Notes: generated by a model not told the origin, from the sequence alone. DNA of 64,000 nt from Lachnospiraceae bacterium (GCA_017468395.1 JAFUIR010000018.1:24042-88041); one strand, 5' to 3'. Shown: positions 16,090 to 24,082, counted from the first letter of the stretch. Program-made: numbers and translations.

Positions 16090-16554
16090 ATGGTTTCAAA
16101 AACGGGGGACTTGTCTATCATCGGCACAGATTTGGAGAAAATACTTGCAGAGGGGAATGCTGTCAGAGTGAAACCCCAAGGATTCAGCATGTATCCCATA
16201 GTGGTGCCGGGGCGGGATGAAGTCATTATAGAACCAATAGAAAATAAGAAATTAAAGCGCGGAGATGTGGCACTCTATCGCAGGGAAGGAAGCATTTTGG
16301 TGCTTCATCGCATCTGGAAACGCAGGGGTGATGACTTTTATTTTGTGGGAGATAACCAGACGGAAGTGGAGGGACCTTTGCCCCTGACACAAATAAAAGG
16401 GGTTATGGTATTTCTGATCCGTAAAGGTAAGGAGATTCCGGTGACCCATCCCGGTTATGTGCTGTTAACTCGCGGGTGGCTTTTTTTAAGGCCTTTCCGC
16501 CAGCCTATTAAAAAGGTTGCAAAGTTTTTTAAGAATAGGAAATCCGGTAACTGA
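16090..16554 (+). CDS. S24/S26-type serine peptidase-like protein
   Basis: 154 residues. The order of motifs is that of signal-peptidase/LexA-fold enzymes: VKPQGFSMYPIV with the predicted nucleophilic Ser, LKRGDVALYRREG, VLHRIWKR and FYFVGDNQ. The presence of HRI in place of a catalytic Lys recalls the ER/SipW-type Ser-His signal peptidases. No N-terminal transmembrane anchor is visible; a weakly hydrophobic segment (GYVLLTRGWLFL) near the C-terminus might bind the membrane. The ATG at 16090 follows GGGAGGG; the ATG at 16078 overlaps that site and is rejected. It is expressed divergently from the PqqD-kinase gene and is the only candidate in the locus for leader removal from the 116-residue peptide. 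Confidence 0.75.
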   Translation: MVSKTGDLSIIGTDLEKILAEGNAVRVKPQGFSMYPIVVPGRDEVIIEPIENKKLKRGDVALYRREGSILVLHRIWKRRGDDFYFVGDNQTEVEGPLPLTQIKGVMVFLIRKGKEIPVTHPGYVLLTRGWLFLRPFRQPIKKVAKFFKNRKSGN

Positions 16555-16594
16555 CATATAATGAAAGGAATAGTTGTGTAGGCGGAAATCCGGC

Positions 16595-17122
16595 GTGAAT
16601 ATTCTTTCTGATTTGTCAAATATTTTAATACCTGCGCTGATTTTTTATATAGTGGGTTATGGAATGGTTTCGCGGGTAAAAGTGTATGAAGAATTTGTAA
16701 ACGGAGCCAAAAACGGGCTGAAAACCGTAGTGCAGATTATGCCCACCCTGATTGGTTTAATGGTGGCGGTGGGAGTGCTCCGGGCTTCGGGTTTTATGAA
16801 TTTTTTGGGGGACTTAGTGGGAGGTCTGACAGAGAAAATCGGCATCCCTGCGGATATAGTCCCCTTATTGTTTATTAAAATGTTCTCCTCATCGGCGGCC
16901 ACAGGGCTGGTTTTGGATATTTTCAAAACCCATGGGACGGATTCTTACATCGGGATGCTTACGTCCATTTTGATGAGTTGTACGGAAACAATTTTTTACA
17001 CCATGTCGGTGTATTTCTTGGTAGCCAAGGTCACAAAGACCCGATGGACTTTGGCGGGAGCCTTGTTTAGTATGGTGGTCAGTCTTGTTATGAGTATTAT
17101 TTTGGCGGGCATGACTGTATAA
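16595..17122 (+). CDS. spmB: Spore maturation protein B
   Basis: 175 residues of hydrophobic protein with the nucleoside-recognition/Gate fold: NILSDLSNILIPALIFYIVGY at the start and FIKMFSSSAATGLVLDIF and MLTSILMSCTETIFYTM later, as in SpmB. In Bacillus SpmA and SpmB act in the mother cell during spore core dehydration. A TTG at 16574 also opens the frame, but starting at the GTG at 16595 gives the family-typical N-terminus and length, with AGGCGG nine bases upstream. It follows the peptidase gene by 40 bases and may be co-transcribed with it. No spmA gene is present next to it, although the two are usually paired. Confidence 0.85.
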   Translation: MNILSDLSNILIPALIFYIVGYGMVSRVKVYEEFVNGAKNGLKTVVQIMPTLIGLMVAVGVLRASGFMNFLGDLVGGLTEKIGIPADIVPLLFIKMFSSSAATGLVLDIFKTHGTDSYIGMLTSILMSCTETIFYTMSVYFLVAKVTKTRWTLAGALFSMVVSLVMSIILAGMTV

Positions 17123-17136
17123 AGGAGGAAACAGGA

Positions 17137-18204
17137 ATGAAGTACCCTGAGTTTTTAAAAGAAAAAGGCACTATCGGATTTGTGGCCCCCTCTTTTGGAT
17201 GCGCTACAGAACCTTATAAAACGGAATTTGAAATTGCGCAGAAGAAGTTCCGGGACATGGGATACAATCTTATGTTGGGACCTAACTGTTATGCTGCGGA
17301 GGGAATCGGTATCAGTAACACCCCGGAAAAATGTGGCGCAGAGTTGACCCAGTACTATGTACGCCGGGACAATGATGTGCTGATTTCCTGCGGCGGCGGG
17401 GAACTGATGTGTGAAACCATGGATTATGTGGATTTTGACCAGATAAAAAATGCACCGGCGAAGTGGTACATGGGTTATTCGGACAACACTAATATGACTT
17501 TTTTGCTTGCTACGCTTTGCGATACGGCTTCTGTTTACGGTCCCTGCGTGTCCAGTTTTCATATGGAGCCGTGGCATCCTTCTTTGCAGGATGCTTTTGG
17601 GATTTTAAACGGGACAAAGGCTACGGTAAATGCCAAAGGGGAAACAACCATTACGGTAAAAAATTATGACGGATGGGAAAGAGAATCCTTAAAATCGGAG
17701 GAAAATCCCGTTGTTACTTATCATATTACGGAGCCTTTCCTCATGAAGTCTTTTGTGGGGGATAAAGAAACGAAAGAGAAGGTCACCATGGAGGGAAGAC
17801 TGCTGGGTGGCTGTGTGGACTGTCTGATTAACATGATAGGAACGAAGTATGATAACGTAAAAGCCTTCAAGGAAAAGTATAAAGAAGAAGGTGTGGTTTG
17901 GTTTCTGGAATGCTGCGATTTGAATGTGTTATCTATCCGCCGTGCGCTTTGGTCCATGGAAAATGCAGGTTGGTTTGAAGGAGCAAAGGGATTTATTTTC
18001 GGAAGACCCCTCTGCTTTGGGCAGGAAATCATGGGACTTGACGCATACAATGCAGTGACAGGCATTTTAGGCAAGCATAATGTGCCTATTTTGATGGATG
18101 TGGATTTGGGACATCTGCCGCCTATGATGCCTATGATTACTGGTAGTTACGGGAAAATTGCGGCTGCGGACAACAGTGTCAGCGTGGAAATGATTTTGAA
18201 ATAG
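17137..18204 (+). CDS. S66 family carboxypeptidase (LD-carboxypeptidase/MccF-like)
   Basis: 355 residues. The N-terminal GTIGFVAPSFG, the nucleophile motif WYMGYSDNTNMTF (Ser in GYSD), the Glu in VWFLECCDLN and the His in VDLGHLPPMMP reproduce the Ser-Glu-His triad of the S66 family. Members cleave L,D-peptide bonds of cell-wall peptides or, as MccF, inactivate microcin C-type peptide nucleotides. The sequence alone does not separate the two, although the length and GYSDNT context lean to the MccF-like branch. AAAGGAGG precedes the start by ten bases, and the gap to spmB is 14 bases, so it is likely in the same operon. Confidence 0.85.
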   Translation: MKYPEFLKEKGTIGFVAPSFGCATEPYKTEFEIAQKKFRDMGYNLMLGPNCYAAEGIGISNTPEKCGAELTQYYVRRDNDVLISCGGGELMCETMDYVDFDQIKNAPAKWYMGYSDNTNMTFLLATLCDTASVYGPCVSSFHMEPWHPSLQDAFGILNGTKATVNAKGETTITVKNYDGWERESLKSEENPVVTYHITEPFLMKSFVGDKETKEKVTMEGRLLGGCVDCLINMIGTKYDNVKAFKEKYKEEGVVWFLECCDLNVLSIRRALWSMENAGWFEGAKGFIFGRPLCFGQEIMGLDAYNAVTGILGKHNVPILMDVDLGHLPPMMPMITGSYGKIAAADNSVSVEMILK

Positions 18205-18220
18205 GAAGATAAAAAAGTAA

Positions 18221-18251
18221 GGGAGGATTCTTAAATGAATCCTCCCATTTT
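18221..18251. terminator. Bidirectional terminator between convergent genes
   Basis: Perfect 10-base stem (GGGAGGATTC with GAATCCTCCC), six-base loop, ATTTTT on the plus side and TTACTTTTTT on the minus side. It contains the stop codon of the AEC transporter gene. Confidence 0.9.
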
Positions 18252-19175
18252 TAGTATGAAAAGCCATAAAGTCATGGTAATGGAACTAAGAAATGTAGTG
18301 GCCACAACAGTGCTGGATGTGAGAGTGCCCTCGTGCCCCATATTTTTTGCCATAATATAGCAACTTACAGTGGTAGGGGCGCCCAGCATAATAAGGATTG
18401 CCACCAGTTTTTCATCCCTAAATCCCAAGTGAATTGCTAAAGGAATAAACAGTGCGGGCAACAATAATAGTTTCACAAAAGAGCAGAAAAACGTAGGTTT
18501 TAGCCGCTTTAGGGCTTTGGTGCCCTCAAAGCCTGCGCCCAGCCCGATAAGAGCCAGGGGCGTGGCAAGGACCGCCACATTACTTACGGTTTTATCAATG
18601 ATTGCGGGAAAATCTATACGGCAAAAAGATACCACCATTCCGCAAAAGATTCCCCAGATAATAGGATTGGTAAGAATCCCGAAGATAGATTTTTTGAGTG
18701 TGGATTTATTAAAGCCCTTGCCGGGACCCGTAAAAGAAAGTACCAGCACGGCGGCTACGTTATAAAGGGGCACGGTTCCGATAATCATAAGAGGTGCCAT
18801 GCCGGAATTGCCGTAAATGTTTTGGATAAAAGCAATACCGAGAACTGCTGCGCTACTGCGGTAAGAGGCTTGGATAAATTCACCCCGCGCGTCCTTATCC
18901 CGGTAAAAAAGCACTGTAAGGAGCCAAATAACCATAATGCTGATGAGAGTGGCGAAAAAGCAAAACAGAACATACCCTGTGTCCCACACATCATAAAAGT
19001 CTGATGTGGAAATATCCCGGAATAACAAAACCGGAAGAGTGATTTTGTAATTAAAGGAATTTAAAGTTTTTACAAAAGGTTCATCCACCACTTTCAGGTT
19101 TTTTAAGATATAGCCAAGCACCATAATCAGGAAAATAGGCACTGTGGCATTGAGACTGAACATTAAGTGTTCCAT
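18231..19175 (-). CDS. AEC family transporter
   Basis: 314 residues with about ten transmembrane helices in the auxin-efflux-carrier arrangement: MFSLNATVPIFLIMVLGYIL at the start, a central NPIIWGIFCGMVVSF, and the C-terminal LIMLGAPTTVSCYIMAKNMG that is very characteristic. Bacterial AEC members include malate and malonate permeases; the substrate here is unknown. The ATG at 19175 is preceded by AAGGAAGG with seven bases spacing; the frame opens further upstream without a site. It stands alone on the minus strand, convergent with the S66 peptidase and separated from it by the bidirectional terminator. Confidence 0.85.
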   Translation of the reverse strand: MEHLMFSLNATVPIFLIMVLGYILKNLKVVDEPFVKTLNSFNYKITLPVLLFRDISTSDFYDVWDTGYVLFCFFATLISIMVIWLLTVLFYRDKDARGEFIQASYRSSAAVLGIAFIQNIYGNSGMAPLMIIGTVPLYNVAAVLVLSFTGPGKGFNKSTLKKSIFGILTNPIIWGIFCGMVVSFCRIDFPAIIDKTVSNVAVLATPLALIGLGAGFEGTKALKRLKPTFFCSFVKLLLLPALFIPLAIHLGFRDEKLVAILIMLGAPTTVSCYIMAKNMGHEGTLTSSTVVATTFLSSITMTLWLFILKMGGFI

Positions 19176-19292
19176 GGGTACGCCTTCCTTACATACATAT
19201 TTCGTGAAAAAGTATAGGCGTTTCAAAAAAAATTGTCAACGCCAACAAAAAATCTTTTGAGTTTCAAAATGTTTTGGTGGCAAAGTAAATGC

Positions 19293-19307
19293 CTTTTGTG
19301 GTAAAAT
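19293..19307 (+). promoter_or_regulatory. Extended -10 promoter abutting a start codon
   Basis: CTTTTGTGGTAAAAT, with TGG directly before the -10 TAAAAT (19302-19307). The start codon of the next gene is at 19314, about where transcription would begin, and there is no Shine-Dalgarno sequence between. The same 15-base pattern with one change occurs before the transketolase genes. Confidence 0.45.
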
Positions 19308-19313
19308 AGATCT

Positions 19314-19772
19314 ATGAAGAAAGAAGTGTTAATAATCTGTGTAATAATTTCTATATGTCTGTTGGTAGTATGTGTACTTTTGTTTCGCTGGATTGCGGGG
19401 AAAAGACGCAGGGGTTTTTCTGCGCTGGATGAAATGGAAGGTCATGATTTTGAGTATTTTTGTGCGCAGTTACTGGAGCGCAGAGGCTTTTTGGAGGTGG
19501 AAGTCACCAAAGGAAGCGGTGATTATGGCATTGACATTTTGGCGGAAAAAGACGGTGTGACCTATGCTATCCAGTGTAAGTGCTATTCTGCTCCGGTGGG
19601 AGTGAAAGCGGTGCAGGAGGCCTATGCGGGAAGGGATTATTACGACAGAATGGTGGGAGCGGTGTTAACCAACCAATATTTTACAACCCCGGCTGTGGAG
19701 GCTGCGAAACGACTGAAAATTTTGTTGTGGGACAGAGGGTATTTGGAACGAATGATGGAGGAAGAGACGTGA
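19314..19772 (+). CDS. Membrane-anchored Mrr-like restriction endonuclease-fold protein
   Basis: 152 residues. One N-terminal transmembrane helix (VLIICVIISICLLVVCVLLF) is followed by a compact Mrr_cat domain: GHDFEYFCAQLLERRGF, then GSGDYGIDILAEKDGVTY and AIQCKCY, giving the D-(Q/E)xK pattern of the PD-(D/E)XK nuclease fold. Mrr proteins cut modified DNA, but small membrane-tethered versions are widespread in Firmicutes and their role is unclear. The last bases overlap the start of the MarR gene by four (GTGA), so they are translationally coupled. No Shine-Dalgarno site is visible, suggesting a leaderless or very short leader mRNA. Confidence 0.75.
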   Translation: MKKEVLIICVIISICLLVVCVLLFRWIAGKRRRGFSALDEMEGHDFEYFCAQLLERRGFLEVEVTKGSGDYGIDILAEKDGVTYAIQCKCYSAPVGVKAVQEAYAGRDYYDRMVGAVLTNQYFTTPAVEAAKRLKILLWDRGYLERMMEEET

Positions 19773-20254
19773 GTATTAAGGCGACGCTGAATGAAGTGCT
19801 TGTCAAATTATTCAGGAATATTAACAACATTGAGGAACAAGCCGTAAAACAGAGCAGTTTTAAGGATATTACCGTGAATGATATGCATGTGATGGAGGCG
19901 GTGGGAATCAGCGCCCCCCAAAACATGTCCACTGTGGCCAAGGCACTAATGGTTACTACCGGTACACTGACTATTTCCGTAAACGGTCTTGTGAAAAAAG
20001 GATATGTGGAGCGTGTCCGAAGTGAGGAAGACCGCAGAGTGGTGCTGGTTTCCCTGACGGAAAAGGGCAAGAAAGCTTTCCGCGACCATCAACGTTTTCA
20101 CGAGGAGATGGTCACGGCGATTATTGATAAGTTGTCAGTTGAGGAACAGAAAGTGTTGGAACAGGCACTGGGCAATTTGAGCAAATTCTTTTATGAAAGA
20201 GTCATTTCCAATGTCTCAAAGTCGGAAGGCCCGCAGTCCAGCAAAAATTCGTGA
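19769..20254 (+). CDS. MarR family transcriptional regulator
   Basis: 161 residues from a GTG at 19769, with GGAGGAAG just upstream inside the nuclease gene. The winged-helix core is clear: MSTVAKALMVTTGTLTISVN as the recognition helix region and GYVERVRSEEDRRVVLVSLT as the wing with the MarR-typical D-R-R. The position of the first helix and the dimer helices at both ends fit a complete protein of normal length. Its target and ligand are unknown; the immediate partner is the upstream nuclease-like gene. The last 64 bases overlap the end of the opposing DUF885 gene, an unusually long convergent overlap. Confidence 0.85.
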   Translation: MSIKATLNEVLVKLFRNINNIEEQAVKQSSFKDITVNDMHVMEAVGISAPQNMSTVAKALMVTTGTLTISVNGLVKKGYVERVRSEEDRRVVLVSLTEKGKKAFRDHQRFHEEMVTAIIDKLSVEEQKVLEQALGNLSKFFYERVISNVSKSEGPQSSKNS

Positions 20255-22044
20255 AAACGCATATCGCTGTAATTTTCCTGCCAGAGCGCCATGGCTTTTT
20301 CTTTCAGGTTTAAGATTTCCAGGTAGCCAAGATAATATTTTAAGTAATTGGCAGGTTCTTCGGCGATGTAGTCATAAACCGCCCTTGTGGTGGCAGCATC
20401 TTTAATGCCCATAGAGCACAGTACGTTATGTATCTGCTCATAGGAAGCGTTGTCATAGTGAATAGAAACATCTAAGAGAGAATAAAGGCATAACTGCATA
20501 CTGCGGTTGTGCTTTTCTATTTCATAGGCATAAGCAAGAGCATCGTTTCCCTGTTCTTTGGCCAGGTCAATGGCATAGTCGTAGGAGATAAATTCCACGT
20601 AGAGTGCCCAGCCCTCCTGATATCCGCCGTACCACAAAATCTGGCGGACGGGGTGCGTATCTTTTAGGTTACTGTTTGCATTGTTGTAGACAGACTGATA
20701 CAGGTGCCCGGGGTAACCTTCGTGGGCAAGTGTGGTGTAAAGTTCCAGCCCCGCAGAGGTGGACAGTGGGTTAATATATATCACGTTGTTTAAGGTATCG
20801 TCCAAAGGCGGCGTCAAATAAAAAGCGGGGGCACAGTAGGCTGCCAGACTGTTACTTACGGTTTTGACGGAAGGGGCAGGAAGAAATTTATCGGTATTTC
20901 CGGTTTCCGTGCCCGCAGTGGGAAGCAGAGGGAAATCTACAGCCATTCTCGTGGTCAAATCCGCCAAAATATCTGCTTCACTGTGGTAGGGAAAAGACGT
21001 GTCATTTTTTATTTGTGTCCAGGCGGTTATGGACTGGGGATTTTCTCTTAAAAGAGTTTGTAAAGCCCCATATTCTGCCCGGAAAGTAGGGTAGAGCAAT
21101 TCTTTTATGGCATCCGGGGATAGGTTGCTGCCGGTGGTTTCTTTTACCAGATGGGAATAGTATTCTTTTCCTGAGGGGAAAGATGCAAGCCCTTTGGGCA
21201 GGGAGGAACCGTCACCAACAAGCAGGAGAAGGTCATCTGCCAGTTTGTCGTAGGCCGGTTGCATAACCGTGGTCAGCAGCCTGTCATTTAAAGAAAGATA
21301 GTATTCGGCGGCCTCTTGGGTGATGATATTGTTTTGCAGCAAATTATTAAGCCTTTCTGCAAAAGTGGTTTGCAGAAAATGGGTGCCACTGTCCAGTTCC
21401 GTTTTGGAAAGAATGGTAGAACACTGTTCGATTACCTGATTTAAAGAACTGTCGGCCTGGCAAAGTCCTGCCGCTTTTTTGTCGGCTTCATATAAGGCCA
21501 GGGAAGAAAAATATTCATCGGTCTGGTCTAAAATAGACAGGTAATCAGTAATGTCTCTTTCGCAGCGGAAGGTGTATTCCGCCAAAAGGATAGGGAGTTG
21601 GGACTGCATACCGGAGGAGGGGGAAAGGGGTTCCTCAAAGTAGGAAAAAGAACTTCCCTCCAAAGAGCCTTCCAGAGAGCGCACCAATAACTGATATGTA
21701 TAGCGGTTATCTTCGGAGAGTTTCTCTGCATCAATTTCATATAGATTATCCAAATAGTCTGTCAGGATTTGGGAGGAAAAATCTTCTTCCATGCCAAAGT
21801 AGCAGGGCAGCACCACCTCGTAGTCCGTAATGCCGTAATTTTCGGGGTATGCCAAAGTATAGTGCATGTTTAGTGTGTTTGCCAGCATTTCCTCTTGGAA
21901 TATCCGGTCCGCCTGTTTTTGGAATTTTTTATCTTCGTTCGCCCACGGAAACAGGAAAAAGATTCCAAGAACTGCGGCAATTAAGGCTATCGGCAGCAGT
22001 AATTTTGTCCGTTTTGATTTTATGATTTGAGAGAGAATTTGCAT
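20191..22044 (-). CDS. DUF885 family metallopeptidase-like lipo/membrane protein
   Basis: About 617 residues. An N-terminal transmembrane segment (LLLPIALIAAVLGIFFLF) suggests an extracytoplasmic location. The family signature is the zinc-binding HEGYPGH near residue 440 with a downstream glutamate-rich helix (YQEGWALYVE), as in DUF885 proteins related to M32-like gluzincin peptidases. The enzymatic substrate is not known. Start is uncertain: ATG at 22044 or GTG at 22056, each with a weak ribosome-binding site. It stands alone on the minus strand between the convergent MarR gene and the divergent transketolase operon, with no terminator seen at its 3' end because it runs into marR. Confidence 0.8.
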   Translation of the reverse strand: MQILSQIIKSKRTKLLLPIALIAAVLGIFFLFPWANEDKKFQKQADRIFQEEMLANTLNMHYTLAYPENYGITDYEVVLPCYFGMEEDFSSQILTDYLDNLYEIDAEKLSEDNRYTYQLLVRSLEGSLEGSSFSYFEEPLSPSSGMQSQLPILLAEYTFRCERDITDYLSILDQTDEYFSSLALYEADKKAAGLCQADSSLNQVIEQCSTILSKTELDSGTHFLQTTFAERLNNLLQNNIITQEAAEYYLSLNDRLLTTVMQPAYDKLADDLLLLVGDGSSLPKGLASFPSGKEYYSHLVKETTGSNLSPDAIKELLYPTFRAEYGALQTLLRENPQSITAWTQIKNDTSFPYHSEADILADLTTRMAVDFPLLPTAGTETGNTDKFLPAPSVKTVSNSLAAYCAPAFYLTPPLDDTLNNVIYINPLSTSAGLELYTTLAHEGYPGHLYQSVYNNANSNLKDTHPVRQILWYGGYQEGWALYVEFISYDYAIDLAKEQGNDALAYAYEIEKHNRSMQLCLYSLLDVSIHYDNASYEQIHNVLCSMGIKDAATTRAVYDYIAEEPANYLKYYLGYLEILNLKEKAMALWQENYSDMRFHEFLLDCGPSDFETLEMTLS

Positions 22045-22159
22045 GTAGTGTTCCACAAAGTTTTTTTACAAGTATATGTGACAGGCAGAAAAATATAATC
22101 ATTGCTAAAAAATAGTCAATCCTTGCTTTGTTTGTATCTGGGTTATAGACGAAGAAATT

Positions 22160-22247
22160 CTTTTGTGGTACAATCATGCTGAAAATGCGGTCAAAACGGA
22201 TTGGCTGCTGATGAGAGAATATGGATAAGCGCTACGTCCATATTTTT
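22160..22247 (+). promoter_or_regulatory. Promoter and leader hairpin of the transketolase operon
   Basis: CTTTTGTGGTACAAT at 22160-22174 gives an extended -10 (TGG then TACAAT). About 45 bases later ATATGGA (22219-22225) pairs with TCCATAT (22237-22243) around an 11-base loop and is followed by TTTTT, looking like a weak terminator 39 bases before the first start codon. No alternative antiterminator fold was found by eye, so attenuation is only a possibility. Confidence 0.4.
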
Positions 22248-22285
22248 AGTGTAACGAAAAAGACAGCGCAGAAATGAGGAGAAAG

Positions 22286-23125
22286 ATGAACAATTTAGAA
22301 TTGCAAAAACGTGCGAATGATGTTCGTAAAGGCATTATTGCTTCTGTTCATAGTGCCAAGGCAGGACATCCCGGCGGATCTCTTTCCGCAGCGGATATGT
22401 ACACATTCCTGTATTTTGAGGAGTTGAACATTGATCCCGCAAATCCTGATAAGGAGGATCGTGACAGATTTGTCCTTTCCAAAGGTCATACGGCTCCCGG
22501 CCTTTACTCTGCGCTTGCTAACAGAGGATTTTTTCCTGTGGAAGATTTGACTACTCTCCGTAAACTTGGTTCTTACTTACAGGGTCATCCCTGCATTCAT
22601 ATTCCCGGTGTGGACATGTCCTCCGGGTCCTTGGGACAGGGTATCTCCGCAGCAGTAGGTATGGCACTGGCTGCAAAAATGAGTGACAAAGACTTCCGTG
22701 TATATACACTGCTTGGTGATGGTGAGTTGGAAGAAGGCCAGGTTTGGGAAGCCGCTATGTTTGCAGGACACCGCAAACTGGATAATCTGTGTGTAATCGT
22801 TGACAACAATGGTTTGCAGATTGACGGACCTGTTGATCAGGTATGCTCTCCTTACCCCATTGATAAGAAGTTTGAAGCATTCAATTTCCATGTAATCAAT
22901 ATTGATGCCCATGATTTCGACCAGATCCGTGCAGCCTTCAAAGAGGCCCGTGAGACAAAAGGTATGCCTACAGCTATTGTAATGCACAGCGTAAAAGGTA
23001 AGGGCGTTTCCTTCATGGAAAACTCTGTAGATTGGCATGGTAAGGCACCTAATGATGATGAATTTGCTGTGGCAATGGCAGATTTGGAGAAAATTGCACA
23101 GCAGTTAGAAAAGGAGGGCAAATAA
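22286..23125 (+). CDS. Transketolase, N-terminal (thiamine-diphosphate) subunit
   Basis: 279 residues covering the PP domain: HSAKAGHPGGSLSAADMYTF, VLSKGHTAPGLYSAL, and the TPP motif LLGDGELEEGQVWEAAMFAG ending near VDNNGLQ. It combines with the following gene to make a full transketolase, which moves two-carbon units in the non-oxidative pentose phosphate pathway. The split form is common in Clostridia and archaea. GAGGAG precedes the ATG at 22286; an ATG at 22274 overlaps that site. The C-terminal subunit starts two bases after the stop. A pentose-phosphate grouping continues with rpe 1.7 kb downstream. Confidence 0.95.
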   Translation: MNNLELQKRANDVRKGIIASVHSAKAGHPGGSLSAADMYTFLYFEELNIDPANPDKEDRDRFVLSKGHTAPGLYSALANRGFFPVEDLTTLRKLGSYLQGHPCIHIPGVDMSSGSLGQGISAAVGMALAAKMSDKDFRVYTLLGDGELEEGQVWEAAMFAGHRKLDNLCVIVDNNGLQIDGPVDQVCSPYPIDKKFEAFNFHVINIDAHDFDQIRAAFKEARETKGMPTAIVMHSVKGKGVSFMENSVDWHGKAPNDDEFAVAMADLEKIAQQLEKEGK

Positions 23126-23127
23126 TA

Positions 23128-24069
23128 ATGGCTGATGTTAAAAAGATTGCAACAAGAGAAAGTTATGGTAATGCCCTGAAAGAACTGGCAGAAGAATTTC
23201 CCGAATTGGTAGTACTGGATGCAGACCTTGCAGCGGCTACTAAAACAGGTATTTTTAAGAAAGCATATCCCGACAGACATATTGATTGCGGTATTGCAGA
23301 ATGTAACATGGTTGGTATTGCCGCAGGTATGTCTACTATCGGTAAAATTCCTTTTGTAAGTTCCTTTGCAATGTTTGCAGCAGGACGTGCTTACGAACAG
23401 GTTAGAAACTCTGTTGGATATCCTCACCTGAACGTGAAAATCGGTGCAACACATGCAGGTATCACTGTAGGAGAAGACGGTGCAACACACCAGTGTAACG
23501 AAGATTTGGCTCTTATGAGAACTATCCCCGGCATGGTTGTTATGTGTCCTTCCGATGATGTGGAAGCGAGAGCGGCTGTCCGTGCGGCTCTTGAGTACAA
23601 CGGTCCTGTTTACATCCGTTTCGGACGTGCGGCAGTTCCCGTAATCAATGACCATCCCGGTTACAAATTTGAAATCGGTAAAGGTACTGTTGTAAGAGAA
23701 GGTAAAGACGTAACAATCGTTGCTACCGGTATCTGTGTGGACAGTGCTCTGGGTGCGGCTGAGAAATTGGCAGCAGAAGGCATTGATGCAGAAGTAGTAA
23801 ACATCTGCACCATTAAACCCCTTGATGAGGAAATCATCATTGCAAGCGCTAAGAAAACCGGCAAAGTTGTAACTGTGGAAGAGCATTCCGTAATCGGTGG
23901 TCTTGGTAGTGCAGTATGTGATTGCCTGTGCGCAAACTATCCCGTTCCGGTGAAAAAAGTTGGTATGCAGGATGTATTCGGCGAGTCCGGTTCCGCTGCT
24001 GCCCTTGTTCAGAAATACGGTCTGGATGCAGAAGGCGTATACACAAGCGTAAAAGAATTCATGAAATAG
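23128..24069 (+). CDS. Transketolase, C-terminal (pyrimidine-binding) subunit
   Basis: 313 residues holding the pyrimidine-binding and C-terminal transketolase domains: LVVLDADLAAATKTG, HIDCGIAECNMVGIAAGMS with the catalytic Glu, FASFAMFAAGRAYEQVRN-like region, and the late VVTVEEHSVIGGLGSAV. It must pair with the upstream subunit to bind thiamine diphosphate. Codon use in both halves is strongly biased toward a restricted set (many CGT, GGT, GTA), consistent with high expression. A terminator follows 14 bases after the stop, closing a two-gene operon. Confidence 0.95.
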   Translation: MADVKKIATRESYGNALKELAEEFPELVVLDADLAAATKTGIFKKAYPDRHIDCGIAECNMVGIAAGMSTIGKIPFVSSFAMFAAGRAYEQVRNSVGYPHLNVKIGATHAGITVGEDGATHQCNEDLALMRTIPGMVVMCPSDDVEARAAVRAALEYNGPVYIRFGRAAVPVINDHPGYKFEIGKGTVVREGKDVTIVATGICVDSALGAAEKLAAEGIDAEVVNICTIKPLDEEIIIASAKKTGKVVTVEEHSVIGGLGSAVCDCLCANYPVPVKKVGMQDVFGESGSAAALVQKYGLDAEGVYTSVKEFMK

Positions 24070-24082
24070 AATAGTTAAAGTT

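Noticed and set aside
12596-16554. Lasso peptide cluster
   Set aside because: PqqD- and kinase-like genes are suggestive, but no asparagine-synthetase-like cyclase or transglutaminase-like protease is present, and the peptide lacks a lasso core pattern.
22852-23886. 344-codon minus-strand reading frame
   Set aside because: Antisense shadow of the split transketolase, whose strong codon bias leaves the opposite strand open.
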